The notes under the pieces are model-generated. The model ran no database searches, was not told the DNA's origin, and saw only the letters and a list, made by a program, of their open reading frames with translations. 64,000 bases of DNA from Asparagopsis taxiformis (taxonomy: Eukaryota > Rhodophyta > Florideophyceae > Bonnemaisoniales > Bonnemaisoniaceae), in assembly GCA_030407315.1 (NCBI GenBank), contig JALQPE010000010.1, positions 24,143-88,142 on the forward strand. Reading direction: 5' to 3'. Position 1 is the first letter of the stretch. Each line of letters begins with the position of its first letter. Shown in pieces: positions 33,900 through 45,429 of this stretch. Both the position numbers and the translations under genes were made by a program.

Positions 33900-35106
33900 T
33901 GTCATGAACGCCATACTCAAGTACAGTGTACTATGCATGGTGAAGCATCTTGGCCATGCAGGGCACGACACGGCTCAAACCGGATTACGACGGCGGTGGT
34001 GGCCCGTGTATCGTGGTTCCCATTACTAGGGAGACAATTGAAGTGGATAGGAGACGCAAGCACTCTCCCAATGATTGTCAATCAGAAATATCAGTAGCGG
34101 GGTATTCTAAAAATGATATTGCGCCGGGCCGTGTCTATCCAGATGATGGAATGATTTGGCAATCTGATTTGCTATATTGCTCACAACACTTGGCATATTT
34201 TTTTTCATATTTCCTAGGAATGGCCCATCTCACCAGGACTATTTCCTATACAGCAAATGGGCCGTACACATCATCTTTTCGCTGCTAATAGCAGGAATTT
34301 CTGAACAGGTTTCGCCACCTTCCCCTCCGATACCAATATTACCGAACAGGTCTGAGTATCTTTCACACCGAAAAACCATTCTCATTTCCCCATTGCAATG
34401 CCATTTTTCAGTAAACAGCGCAGCTACCAGGTTTCTTTCATCCCTTAATACATTCCATATCCTACATTACACCTTAGAGTACATTCCTACCCACTGCAAC
34501 TTAGACGATAAACAATGCATATTAGAAATAGAAACTCACACGGAAAGAACATTATTATTGCTTGAACGGTGCACAAAGCAGGCCTGCCGAAAAGTAGTAC
34601 GTCGTACTGTTCTCAAACTACAGAAGCTTGATTCGATTTTTGTACAACTAAAATGGTGTTTACAAGGTTCAGGTGCAATAGCATGCAACTTGATACATAT
34701 AAATGGTAGAACATTTACATTATGACTCCATTCAATGAACAGAATATTGTTCTACGAACATGTGGAATAATAACGGGAGCAGATAATGAATCGTTCCCAC
34801 CAAGAGTATTCGGATTAGAGATCAGACAGATAACATGTCTTTCCACAGTCATTGCTGGTTGAACTACGACTGGCACGCTGGAATCCTTCAATTCAAGAGA
34901 GTTCGGGGCGTCCAATGAGATCGATGGATTCAAGGCTCATAATTCAAGAATACATCTCGTTCCGAAAAGTACAGAAAGCGCTCATTTGTGACATATTTAC
35001 ATCCTGAACGTTTATAACTGATTAGAAGCTGGTTCCCGTTCTGGTATAAAGCAGGACATGTGCTGCAAGTCCCCGACACTTTCGCCCCATACCACCTCCA
35101 TCAACA
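33900..35106. other. Spacer with small unassigned frames
   Basis: No gene I can name. A plus-strand frame from ATG 33956 (MQGTTRLKPDYDGGGG, about 110 codons) and a short plus-strand frame at 34722-34862 are possible but unsupported. Confidence 0.35.
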
Positions 35107-35845
35107 ATGACCGAATCATCAGGATCTAAAATAGACCGACTGTCTTTCGCGATGAAAGGACAGGTGTCCTCTATCAGGAAGAGAAATCTGAACAGGGCAA
35201 AAATCATAGCGAAAAAGTTCGAAGATGGAGAATTGCACAAGGTACAATGCTGTTCCCGGCGCTGCTTCGAAATTGCAGCCAGCGAAGATCTAGTAAGGGA
35301 CTCATTTCGAGTCGTTGAGTGTGATCGTACGAGACGACAGCGCTACTTAGTATCGTTATATGAGCCGGTGTCGGAAATGTACGCATATCGCGGGAGTGCC
35401 GTCTGCTATCAATTCTTAACGCAGGTATTCGGCTTCTCCCGCGAGATGCAGTGGTCAAACAAAAAACCACTGAAAAAAGCTGCGCAACTGGCGATCGAGA
35501 AAGAAAAGGGGGGAGAGTGTGAACGTTGTGAGCGCTGTCTGCGACTCCGCTCTCCATCTCCTCACCATCGAGTACGCTTGCCGGCAGACAAAGCGCATCA
35601 ATCCGCGCCGAAAAATTCGCACATTGACACGTTCAGTGCACAGAAATCTGAAATCTGATATGGACAAACATCTAGCGACGCAAACACAGCCGCAATCTCC
35701 TACGGACAAAAATGAAGTGTCGCGTGCTGAGCCTACGGACAAAAATGAAGTATCGCGTGCTGAGCAGCAGTTTCAACCCTCCAAAGCTACTGAAAAGCCC
35801 ATCGTGCAACAGTCCGAAAATTCGGAGACGCTTTCGATTCACTAA
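35107..35845 (+). pseudogene. N-terminal remnant of a second DUF7869-like protein
   Basis: From ATG 35107 the protein aligns by eye with residues 90-190 of the gene at 28121: VQCCSRRCFEIA / IPCCNKGCFRKT, DRTRRQRYLVSLYEP / DRRRYLHALLEP, VCYQFLTQVFGFSREMQ / VCCEFLEFSFKFSRHMQ. After about residue 135 the frame seems to shift into the one that starts near 35519 (VCDSALHLLTIEYACRQ), ending in two copies of TDKNEVSRAE and a stop at 35845. The DDE-like core is absent. Together with 36882-37181 it looks like one gene that lost its middle. Confidence 0.55.
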
Positions 35846-36029
35846 GAAACGGCGCCGCCGAGTCTTCTGAGTGCTACACAATCGGGAAAGAAGTTATTTC
35901 TGGTGGTCAAAGGGGATCAGTGTAAGGGATCAGTCCTCTAGACCTCATTGTAAACACTAGATTCCTGTTCTTACAACACCATAACCCGACCAACCAATAA
36001 GATAGTAACATTCCACAGAGACCAAAGCT

Positions 36030-36390
36030 CCCAACTACAAGGGAAGCTTACAGTAACCACTCCTACGAGGCTACTTACAGCTTTCCATATACCTTACACC
36101 ACCTAGGAGACACTTGAGCAGGCTACTTACATGTTATGATACACTTACAACACCTGTCATGTGACTGACACGGTTACTTACAAGATTACATGGCTTTTTC
36201 AGCCACTTTCGCCCCACTTACAGTGTTACTTACTCACACACGCCCGTGTGAAAGGTAACTTACAACTGTAACTGACGGAAACCTCGTTTTTTCAATGAAA
36301 TTTCAAATGTAAGCTTACACTGTAAGCCGCCCTGCGGGGCCCGGTCGCGCCCGGCTCCAGGTTTCCACGTGTCAGGGGTTCCTGCCGGCT
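36030..36390 (+). repeat. CTTACA-rich region
   Basis: The word CTTACA (or TTACAG) occurs more than ten times in about 320 bp at irregular spacing, leading straight into the regular 25-bp minisatellite that carries the same word. This is the look of a subterminal repeat region. No matching second end was found. Confidence 0.45.
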
Positions 36391-36651
36391 TCTTACACGT
36401 GTGACATTGCTGGACTCTTACACGTGTGACATTGCTGGACTCTTACACGTGTGACATTGCTGGACTCTTACACGTGTGACATTGCTGGACTCTTACACGT
36501 GTGACATTGCTGGACTCTTACACGTGTGACATTGCTGGACTCTTACACGTGTGACATTGCTGGACTCTTACACGTGTGACATTGCTGGACTCTTACACGT
36601 GTGACATTGCTGGACTCTTACACGTGTGACATTGCTGGACTCTTACACGTG
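36391..36651 (+). repeat. 25-bp minisatellite, 10 identical copies plus a partial one
   Basis: The unit begins TCTTACACGTGTGAC and repeats every 25 bases from 36391 to 36640 without visible differences; the eleventh copy stops after TCTTACACGTG. Perfect identity suggests recent expansion. The unit contains the palindrome ACACGTGT. Confidence 0.95.
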
Positions 36652-36881
36652 GCCCTCCGTGTCACACTCTCCTTATGACCGTTTCCAGATCCGCCACCAC
36701 CAACAATATCTCCCATTCTCCTCTCCTATTGGTTGATTTCCGGATGCCTACTCCTCGTAGCTCCTCGTAGTTACCCTTCATTTTACCCCTCCTAGAGCTA
36801 CCTCCTAGTCTATATAAACTACCCTCCGCTCCCCACCTCGGGGATTCGGAGGCACCTTCGACCGGAACACCTTCTCCCAAG

Positions 36882-37181
36882 TTGTGCCTTAACCCCCACA
36901 ATCAGTGTACGGATGAGGAGCCGTTCTGGGTGGCGAGAACACATAGAATTACGCGCAAGGGAAACCGTATCGCAAAATTGATGGTTCATTGGTACACCAA
37001 AACGGACGCTGACTCCTACCGGAGTAGGTACAAACCGTGCTTTGTGCTCGGCACTCCTACACCCTGGATTGACACAATTGCGCTTACTTCGGTGATTACA
37101 ACGTTTGACTCGCTAGTGGACGGAAAGTTATACGGTGCAACCTGTGATCGAGTACGAGAGCAGTTGCCATCGTTTAAATAA
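36882..37181 (+). pseudogene. C-terminal remnant of a DUF7869-like protein
   Basis: A 99-codon frame: EEPFWVARTHRITRKGNRIA, then KLMVHWYTKTDADSYRSRY and LTSVITTFDSLVD. It matches the restored C-terminus of the gene at 28121 (EMPFWLGQI ... VRWYEVYDGRDAWSGKY), a small BAH/SH3-like beta domain by appearance. A TATATAAAC word lies at about 36815. The Cys-rich N-terminal remnant lies 1 kb upstream on the same strand, with the minisatellite between them. Confidence 0.5.
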
Positions 37182-38676
37182 GTTGGTAAGACCGTTCACA
37201 TAAATGTATGTCGTTCAGAATATCTTTAATGCCACTCACTCATTCATAATAATTCATATTGCAAAGTGCTGTGACGTGCATACACTGTTGCACTGATTGC
37301 TTCACTGCCGCCACACAGACATGCACACTTATTTGTACACCCTTCCGTGCCATCCATGCACGCCACAGACTCATGCACACTTCTTTGTACACCCATCTTT
37401 GCCATCCATGCACGCCCCAGACTCATGCAAACTTATGTGTAAATCCATCCGTGCTATGCATGCTCCACGCTCCTATACCCCTGTACAATCATACACGCCT
37501 TATTGCAAAGTGCCGACGTCCACACACTGCTCCACTGATTGCTTCTAGCACGCCACACACTTATGTGTACAACCATCCGTGTCATACATGCTCCACACTC
37601 CTATACCCCTTTACAGTCATATGCTCCAGGCATGGACTGCAATAAGATCCTATTTGCACGTTGAGTGTGTGATGCAGTCCATGCATGGACGTATCACATG
37701 CTCCGTCGTGTGTTGATGTCCGCGTCGGCATGCACGCACTGTTGTGCGTGAATTACAATGAGCACCGCCAAGACATCCACGCCATGGCGTCTCGAGTACA
37801 CACATGTACACAATCATTGTGCACATTGTGCACATTATGCTCAAAGTATGCAAAAGAAACACTGCTACTTGTTGGCGGGAGGTACAACATGTCACAGAGG
37901 GGTGTGCTTGAAATTGAAGCACAACAGGCCGGTACAAAATTTTGAGTCACAATTTTGAACTGTGACATGTGATCAAATTTGTACCCGCGGCCGGCGGCTT
38001 TCTACTGGAAGCACACCGGCTATTTCATTGCCAGATATGCATTTTCTGTAAGCCGTGCATGCATGACCCACCAAGGCCATGAAAGTATTCCCTCTCCCTT
38101 CCGCATCGCACATCCTCTCTCTGCAATGTGTTCCCTTTCCCTTCCCAACGTCTGTTTGCCATGAGTGATCGTCACAAATTTCTCAGCGTGTCGCGCATCG
38201 CAAGTATCCTCTGCATCTTTCTTGCCGTCTTTCCCGCTTGTCAGCCGCACGTTTCCGTCGCCAACTTGGGCGAAATCAATTCTACTCAAGCGGAAACAAT
38301 TGTTCTGGCGAATGTTTTTAAAATGGCATCACCAGGAACGACCACCTATTCATACTGAAACAGAGAGCATTGATCCTTCACGCTCTCAGCGCATCGCCAA
38401 TGCTGTCCGAATCATCTTCACCATTCTTGTCACAGACATTGCAACCGCACATGCTGCCACTGAAATTGCGGGCGCACTCTCGGGCGTTAACAGTGCTCTT
38501 TCGGCCTGTGCAGTGGACAACGTCCTTTCAAGCTGCCAATCTCATCGGCGCACCTGTCAGTGAACAGCAAAATTCGCAGCTATCACTTGATCGCGCGCGC
38601 TCCTCCATGATTATCAAAGCACTTTCCGACACTTCCTACGCTCTTAACTTCCCCTCTGGAACCCTTCTAGCCTGCC
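37182..38676. other. Spacer with 52-bp repeats and unassigned frames
   Basis: About three copies of a 52-bp unit (TGCACACTTATTTGTACACC at its start) at 37322-37480, with another partial copy near 37565. A hydrophobic frame from ATG 38161 (SVSRIASILCIFLAVFPAC) looks like a signal peptide but stops after 65 codons. Coding-like pieces continue in other frames towards the hAT relic. Confidence 0.4.
37322..37480 (+). repeat. 52-bp tandem repeat, about three copies
   Basis: The starts TGCACACTT or TGCAAACTT recur at 37322, 37374 and about 37426, each followed by a CCATCCATGCACGCC-like word. Confidence 0.7.
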
Positions 38677-39674
38677 ATGGCGTTTTTCACCCCCTTGTTC
38701 ACCTGTTCACCCACTCTGTCGTTTGTCCGCAGTACAATTTGTACCCTTCATCCTATTTCCCCGTCCACTGCTACGAGTATCCGGAAAGAATTAATCGGCG
38801 AAGGGGAACAAGGCAAGGCGGCCAAAATTTTTCGCATACGGGGCTTTGTGGCGAGGAATAGGGAAACGGCTTCTGGTGGTACAAGCGCGTTGTTCAACCA
38901 TGCGCAGCGAAATCATCCACGTCTACAACTACTGAACAAATTCAAGAAGGGTCTGAGCATCATCGTGCAAAGCGACGCCGGAAGGGACATGTGCCTCACT
39001 TTGAATGTGACGTAGCAATTGCGATATGCAAGTCTCTGATTCCGCCGGAGATGTTGCAGAATTGGGCTATGGTTCGAATATTGATATCGACACCGCCTTC
39101 GAAAGAGCAGCTTACTTGTGATATTCTTCCACAGCTGCAGGCGGAAGTGACGACAAAAGTGCGATCGCTGATATCGTCTGCATCTGCATTTTCGCTGACG
39201 CTGGACGTCTGGTGGTACAAAAAGTCGTCATCGCACTCCATGCGCACTTCATCGATAGTGAGTGGACGTGGCGTCATGCTATCCTTGGCATCATCCGATC
39301 ATCTAACGAGCTTCTTGGAATTATCGATGAGTTTCATCTATCGGATCGCGACTTTGCCATCGTTCATGCGTCGCATAATCTCACCGACGACGCTATCTCT
39401 GAGACTCCATGGGTGCTGTCATGTATAGCGCGTGCTGGGGCGCGGATATGTGGCATGCAATCACCTGATGATTTGACATTTCATGGCAAGCGTGACGCAA
39501 CGGTGCAGAGTACCATAGCTATAGTAGCACGTGTCGTACGGAATCTGGATGATCGCGAGTATCGTGCGGAGTTTGCAAGACTTGCAGCAGTCACAGATCC
39601 ACATACACCTCTACCTGGGCCTCGGGTGAGAGGATGCTCTATGTCGCTCCTGCAAACATGGGAGAGAATGACAG
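38677..39674 (+). pseudogene. hAT-superfamily transposase relic
   Basis: Three shifted frames give a recognisable order. GGTSALFNHAQRNHP (about 38880) resembles the end of a BED zinc finger. FSLTLDVWWYKKSSSHS (about 39190) matches the hAT 'LTLDxW' region carrying the first catalytic Asp. AHFIDSEWTWRHAILGI (about 39245) and HASHNLTDDAI with LSCIARAGARICG (39365-39450) match the following hAT core. At least two frameshifts are needed and the C-terminal dimerisation region is absent. The coding sequence is cut at 39675 by the CACTACGGTGTTG terminus. Confidence 0.6.
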
Positions 39675-40260
39675 CACTACGGTGTTGAGAATGAAAAAAG
39701 ACAGTAAATTTACTGTCTGAGACAGTAAAAATTACTGTCTGGCCAAGACAGTGCGCGGAGACAGTGAATTTCACTGTCTGGAAATTTCCGAGTACTGCTG
39801 CAGCAGTAAAATGGCACTAATTCTGGACAATATCAAAAACAGTAAAATCTACTGTCCAGAACAGTAAATTTTACTGTCTGGAAGTGTTGCCGCCAGACAG
39901 TATGTGCAGACAGTACATTTTACTGTCTGAGGCAGTGCATTTTATTGTATTACTGCACTGTCTGGGGAAATCTGTAGACAGTAGTGTAGATAGCAAATTG
40001 TATTGTCTGCGGGTAGTACCGTGCATTGGTTGACAACACTGTCTGGTGGAGTGGACTTGAGAGGAAATATGGAGCATAGTGTTAGTGTGAAAGAAAATAT
40101 TGGAATGGTGTGTGGTATACGACTATAGTAATTTTGATGGAGCTTTACAGATAGAAGGATGCTGTGAAGTTAGTATGAGGGAGGATAAGTTCTAGAGGAG
40201 AGCAGATAGAACGTACTCCGATGGGAGCAAAGTATATGAAATGTGCGAAGAAGGCCTGTA
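39675..40260 (+). mobile_element. CACTA-like transposon end, inverted copy of 780-1366
   Basis: Starts exactly with CACTACGGTGTTG (39675-39687) and continues with the same order of ACAGTAAATTTACTGT-type palindromes as the left copy. Unique flanking sequence then matches (GTGTGGTATACGACTATA) out to about 40200-40260. The element should extend to the right from here and contain the captured gene fragments at 41.1-44.8 kb. Confidence 0.65.
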
Positions 40261-41100
40261 AGTCACTTCGATGCTTCTTATGGACTCAGTGTTACAAATG
40301 CTCTGTGAGCAAACCTTAGCCTGTTCTTCTACCAATAGGATATCGTGCGATATCCTGTTGGTAGAAGAACGCAACAAGTCTTGCGCGAGCATTAGTATCT
40401 GCGATGATCCAAACAGCCCTCATAGCCTCGAGGCTATTCGATCGAATTTTGGAACGCCTATTTCAAAAACTGTCTTTGTGCTGCAATAGTTGTACAACTA
40501 ATCACGTGAATACACGAAGAAGACGGATTATGAACGTTCCGCCACATCAACGACACGTCGCTGTTTAAAGGAGTTGCGCAATTCGGCCTTCTACGTATTC
40601 GGAAAGCAAGAGGCTGCCTAGTGCTTAATTTATTTGCAAATGGAGATATTCATGGCTGGAAGACGAAGTTACATGTTTCCCAGTTGATTTCCCATTGCCA
40701 CTGCCAATCGCTCATGATCGCATAGTAGCCATGTCGAGAAATGGCATCCATACGTACGTATATCCACATGGATATCCACGTATTCATTTGAATGCAAGCG
40801 GGAGGAGGACGGTACATCATCTTGAGAATATCGTGGTGGGAGATGTTGAAGAGTGTGCACCGACGTTACGAAGCATTGGGAGTGACGCTCGATAGAGAAA
40901 AGACTTGTAAATATAGAAAGTGCGATGTGTAGCACGTGGCGCCATATGCAATGATTTAGCAATAATGAGCGTTTATCTCTCGCTTCACTACCCCAACTGG
41001 CCTTGTCCTCAGACTGTAAGCCTGCTTACAGACAGCCCGAACCACTGGTTACCCTTCTCCTCGACCCCGGCCCATCTGCTTTGCCCTCCACATTCTCACC
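40261..41100. other. Interior of the element, no gene recognised
   Basis: It holds a hairpin at 40323-40370 (two-base loop, 23-bp arms, one mismatch) and a short plus-strand frame at 40695-40895 with no family resemblance. Confidence 0.45.
40323..40370. repeat. 48-bp hairpin
   Basis: Arms GTTCTTCTACCA ... TGGTAGAAGAAC, one mismatch (40336/40357), two-base loop. Confidence 0.85.
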
Positions 41101-41314
41101 TTTGAAGCTCTCCTCTACGAGAATGCACAAGAGTCTCTGGCGCGACAACTTGAAGTGACTGTACGTGAGGCGGGGAGGAGCTCAACGGCGAGAGCAGGGC
41201 CGATTTCTGAAGGCAGAGCGAGTGAGTCGGCAATACAGTTGGTTGCTCCGGCTGTATGCAAAGATTTCAGCTTTGTGACGGAGTGTTTCTGACTTTCGAT
41301 GCGGTCCATCCATT

Positions 41315-41364
41315 TGGGATTCATTGCAGTAGAGAACATATGTTCTCAACTGCAATGAATCCCA
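41315..41364. repeat. Inverted duplication inside the E4 relic
   Basis: Palindrome centred at 41339/41340 with 25-bp arms and one mismatch. The left arm reads as E4 coding sequence (LGFIAVEN) and the right arm is its inverted copy. Confidence 0.8.
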
Positions 41365-41829
41365 CGTACATATGTACGAAGAACGCTGCGACGGTCGTTA
41401 CATCGGTTGAAGGAAATGATTTCGGACACGGAACGTGCGCAACAGCAGAATGCGTTACCCGATTACCAAGAGGCTCAATTGGTGATGTTTAAGAGGCAGT
41501 TTGACAACTTGGTGCAGGCGGAACTGTGCTATGATGTATATTTACAGAACAATGAAATGTTGACAGCTCTTGTGAGGTTTGTGACAGCTGATGCGGAGTG
41601 GCTAATGAAGAAGATAGGGCGGAACCGAAGCGAGAGTCGCTACTTCCATTGCCATTACCACCTTCACCCGCGGGTGTAGGAGGTAATGGTAACAGCGAAG
41701 CCATGGCTTCGCTGCCTGAACATGCAGTGGAAACTATCACAACGGTACTACTGTCGGCGATGCGTTATGCACCACAGATTGTTGATGGTAGCAGTGCTCT
41801 ACTTGAAGACATTGTGAGTTTTTGCATTA

Positions 41830-41859
41830 ATGCAGCTCCAGCAATTGCTGGAGCTGCAT
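41830..41859. repeat. Perfect 30-bp palindrome inside the E4 relic
   Basis: Centre GCAATTGC at 41841-41848. It adds NAAPAIAGA-type residues between two conserved E4 blocks. Confidence 0.8.
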
Positions 41860-42905
41860 CACCGCTGCATGTGAATAATCCGTATCTACGTTCGAAATTA
41901 GTGGAATTCCTGTCCACAATATTCCCAAAGGGCAGTGGGTTTGATGATGACGAGGACGATGGGCGGATGGTCAACCCGGTGATGGAGGGATTGTTTGCAA
42001 GTCACGAGTTGTCAAGAAGATTTCTACCGGAGGCGCTGTTTCGCCTGTACGTATATGTCTAGCATACGGGATCACATACGCATGGAGGACTATCGCAAGT
42101 CTGTGCGAGCGGAGGCGAGGGATGAGACACGATTCCTGAGGTTTGTAATTATAGTGTTGAACGATGTCAACCATTTGCCGGACTCTGTGCTGGATGACTT
42201 AGAGGAGATGCATATGATGCAAATGCTGATGCGCGGAGGGTTGGCTGAGAGGGAGGCGCTGACGGATGAGGAGAAAGTGGAAAAACAAGAGCGGTTGCAG
42301 CGATTGGATGGCTTGGCGAAGAGCTACAATCAACTGGTGAATAACAATGTGAAATTGCTGTGGATAACAACAGAGGACAAGGTTGTGCGGCGAATATTCC
42401 TACGCGATGGAATGGTGTCACGCATTGCGGAAATGCTCAACTATAGTTGAGATATATCTGCTGGACGGACTGTGCGGGCAGCGGTGTCGGGATCTGGCGG
42501 TGTCGGAACCGGAGAAAGTGTTTTGGAAACCACAGCAGTTACTGACACGGATTATGCAAACGTATCTGCACTTTGACGGGGAGCGTTTGTTCGCGGAGGC
42601 GGTTGGACGCGACGGACGATCATACAAGAAGGAATTGTGTGAGCGTGTGTTGAAAATTGGACTCAATCGCAAGCTATTGAATCGGGGGAATTGGAGGCGT
42701 TGCAGCGGGTGAGTGAGGATGCGGCTCGTGCATTTCAGGAGGACCAAGATGCTGAAGTGGAGCTCGGGGAGATTCCAGACGAGTTTCTGGACCCGATTAT
42801 GAGCAGTTTGATGCGGAGTCCGGTGCGACTACCGACGTCTGGTAGTATAATGGACCGGGCGGTAATCTCGCGCATCCTATTGAGCGATAAGGTGGATCCG
42901 TTCAA

Positions 42906-43218
42906 TTGCAAGCTAGCATGCTCGGTGGCCAGAGCTACGACACCAGTATAGATTTATGGGCGTTTGGGATACTTTCGTACGAGATACTGTCCCGGTCACA
43001 CACCGTTCTATTCAAAGGACAGGAACTACATTTACCGGCATATAGAAAAGGCGCCCATCTACTATCCATGAAGTTTGTCTCAGCAAGTGAGACATCTAAT
43101 CACACAGCTTCTTCGCCGTGATGTGTCGGAACGTCTTGGAACTGGTGAGGATGGCTGGAATGCAGTGAAGGAACACCCATGGTTCAAAAGCGTGGATTGT
43201 ATCGCGCTTGGTAACTAG
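42906..43218 (+). pseudogene. Protein kinase C-lobe fragment, AGC-like
   Basis: After the break in the E4 U-box the sequence reads [20 protein letters not shown] (the D-x-W-x-x-G motif of kinase subdomain IX, position 42925 on). After a frame change it continues QLLRRDVSERLGTGEDGW and VKEHPWFKSVDCIALGN to a stop at about 43216-43218. The RLG...G...HPWF pattern is typical of AGC kinases such as PKA. The N-lobe and catalytic loop are missing, so it is a captured fragment fused to the E4 relic. Confidence 0.6.
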
Positions 43219-43275
43219 TCGTCAAGAAATAACACACTGAAAAAGCACGTCGAAGATCTGAACAGTTAGGCTACA

Positions 43276-43787
43276 ATTAGTTCAAGGTCGAGTGGGAACC
43301 GCACGAAAAAGGAGATTAAGCAGGCGAAAGCGTTGGCAATCCTGTTGGCTGATGTTGAAGAAGACATACAGTACGTGTCGTCGCTGAGCGATAGCAACGT
43401 CAGCAAGCACATGGCGTTGAGTTCGCCGCTGATGAAGCGTCCACGAACACCACTGTCAAAACACGGTGACGGTATTCTTGCGGGGTATTCGTTCTGCAGC
43501 GCGGTTTACAGGACGCCGCAGGGCGAGGGGTGGTTCGATGGACGTTCTATTGGATCAGGCGGTGATTCGGAGTGCGAGGAGGATGGAGGTACGACGACAT
43601 GTGAAAGTGTGGGTGATATTCGAAAATTACATGTAGAGAGAATCACATCGTGCAACAAGGTGGAAGTTAGTAGAGCTGTTAGAGCGCATGGTTCGTTTTG
43701 CGACAACGGGCGAAGAGAACAGGTGAGTTGGTATGCATGTGAGTGCTGTAGATTTGAGGTATGTATTGCTGTTGTAGGCTTTAGATA
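43276..43787 (+). pseudogene. Unidentified gene fragment
   Basis: A plus-strand frame reads EIKQAKALAILLADVEEDIQ, then SPLMKRPRTPLSKHGDG and YRTPQGEGWFDGRS. It looks like coding DNA with a phospho-site-rich segment, but I do not recognise the family. It lies between the kinase and actin-like fragments. Confidence 0.3.
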
Positions 43788-44142
43788 GTTTAATGGTATG
43801 CTACATGAATTAGATCGACTCGGATATGTCATAGCAGCATCATGTAAAACTTGAGGTGCGTTGCGCCACGTTGGCGATGAGACGTTTGGGAGTGGCGAGC
43901 GGCCAGAGCTTACGGGTTGGGACATATTTTGGAGTTGCGGAACGGCAATTTAGTTGGACTGGTGTATTCTCAATGTTGATGTGCAGAATTGTACATGGCG
44001 TGCAAGTTGTAGACACGCGTGTCACACAGATGGCGCGGCGCGTATCGTTCTATCCTGGTGGGTGTGCAGCGTACGTTCAACGACTGGAAGCATCAATATT
44101 TCACGGAGCGTAACTTGGTAACTTGTACGCGCTCGACCACTA

Positions 44143-44747
44143 ATGCAAGCTGCATCTCTTGACATAACATACACTTGTACACTCATACTACAACTGACCG
44201 GCACTCGAATCCTCATGCCGACGCGATCTGGCCTTCCCCCGCAGATAGCTCCAGACCAACTCGGCTGGGCGTCTGTCACCAAAGGCGTGCTCATATTCGC
44301 TGTCCTGCTGCAATTATGTCTCGTTCTGCAACTGCAACCGGTCCAACAACAACGTCTCCGCAATAATCCATTCTTCTCGACGCCGGACACGCGCATCCGC
44401 GACATAGCAGCGTATGTACGGCGCATATCGTCGGCTGACAATCAGCCAGGTTTCACGCTGCTCGTGTCGCGCGACGACCAAGTTCTGTACACTGGAAATA
44501 TCTCGATGGCGATTATATCCTCACGTCGCCCGACGCCTGTCACGACGTGCGAAACGTCTACGCCTTTGACGAAAGAACCGGCGCTGCCACCGTGCAGAAT
44601 TGGGACGCCATACAGGCGGTGTGGCAATCGGCCTTTTCGACACTGCGTATCTCCCCGACTGAATCGCCGTTACTGATCATGGAGCCTTCACGTCCGTGGA
44701 AAGATGCCGACAGAGCTAAAGCATTGAAGAGTGTAGGTTCGGAATGA
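44143..44747 (+). pseudogene. Membrane-protein-like and actin-like gene fragments
   Basis: The first frame (ATG 44143) has one hydrophobic segment, GVLIFAVLLQLCLVLQL, followed by PGFTLLVSRDDQVLYTGN. A frame change near 44500 leads to DGDYILTSPDACHDVRNVY and then QNWDAIQAVWQSAF with SPTESPLLIMEPSRPW. The last part resembles the actin-fold segment in which a conserved WD and W are followed by a P..P.L..E motif. Whether this is one gene or two joined fragments is unclear. It stops at 44745-44747. Confidence 0.4.
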
Positions 44748-45059
44748 TTGACGATCATATCGGGGAAGAGTCATCTAATTTCTTTAGTAAGTATACTCAA
44801 GTTGGGCGATTAGGGGAGTAGTGATTAATGTTATCGTGTGTATTCCGCCCGCAATATCACTCCGTCGTCCAGCGTCTTCGCCGAGACAGAAACGATGCTT
44901 TCCAGCAGCGATTATTTTAATATCTTTGGCAGCACAAGTATAGTACATAAGTGATCAAGCAGTACGATACCTCGGACTGGGAACGTTTCTAGGATAGGTA
45001 ACAGACTATAACTGGAGCGGGAGGAAGGGTTTTCTGGACAGGCTGTCAGAACTGTAATT

Positions 45060-45360
45060 ACTCTGTTTTCTTACAGCAAAGTCATCGTTAAGGCGGATTT
45101 TTTTCTTCAGGACAAGCTGTCAGAACTGTAAGTTCTCTGTTTTCTTACAGCAAAGTCATCGTTAAGGCGGATTTGCTTTCTCAGGACAAGCTGTCGGAAC
45201 TGCTATTCAGTTTTCTTACAGCATGGCAGTTTACCCCGGTTGTTTACAGCAAAGTCATCGTAACGATGACTTTGCTGTAAGAAAACAAAACATTACAGCA
45301 AAGTCATCGTAACGATGACTTTGCTGTAAGAAACCATGGTAAACCAACTTCTCTGTAAGC
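45060..45360. repeat. Palindrome cluster 1
   Basis: Two half-sites and two full copies of the palindrome TTACAGCAAAGTCATCG plus its complement, separated by CTGTCAGAACTGTAA-type words. Confidence 0.85.
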
Positions 45361-45429
45361 ATATGAGAGGGACTGATGTTTCTCACTCGGGAAGAAGAAG
45401 GAGGCGATTTCGGACCCCGCGAAAAAGGC

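Larger units (their letters stand above)
41110..42905 (+). pseudogene. Ubiquitin conjugation factor E4 (UFD2/UBE4-type) relic
   Basis: Pieces in several frames follow the UFD2 core in order: KDFSFVTECF then RSIHLGF (41260-41325), NNEMLTALVRFVTADAEWL (41545-41605), VNNPYLRSKLVEFL (41870), MEGLFASHELSRRFLPEALF, RFLRFVIIVLNDVNHL (42135), YNQLVNNNVKLLW with MVSRIAEMLNY (42325-42445), FWKPQQLLTRIMQTYLHFD and [14 protein letters not shown] (42520-42650), and the start of the C-terminal U-box, [17 protein letters not shown]. The U-box breaks off after VDPFN at about 42905, where a kinase fragment begins. UFD2 proteins extend ubiquitin chains in the proteasome pathway. Several frameshifts, an in-frame TGA near 41290 and two hairpins (41315, 41830) make it dead. 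Only the core part is present. Confidence 0.7.

Noticed and set aside
36391..36651. Regular 25-bp repeats as a CRISPR array
   Set aside because: The units are directly adjacent with no spacers, all identical, and the context is eukaryotic. It is a minisatellite.
38161..38358. Small secreted protein with a signal peptide
   Set aside because: Only 65 codons, with no cleavage context or cysteine pattern, and it is followed by frames that belong to a decayed transposase region.
1367..39674. A single 38 kb transposon with the ACAGT-palindrome blocks as its terminal repeats
   Set aside because: The CACTACGG motif faces the wrong way for that, and coding sequences are cut exactly at it on the inner side, which fits two outward-lying elements better. 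The composite view is kept only as an alternative for 54747-61391.
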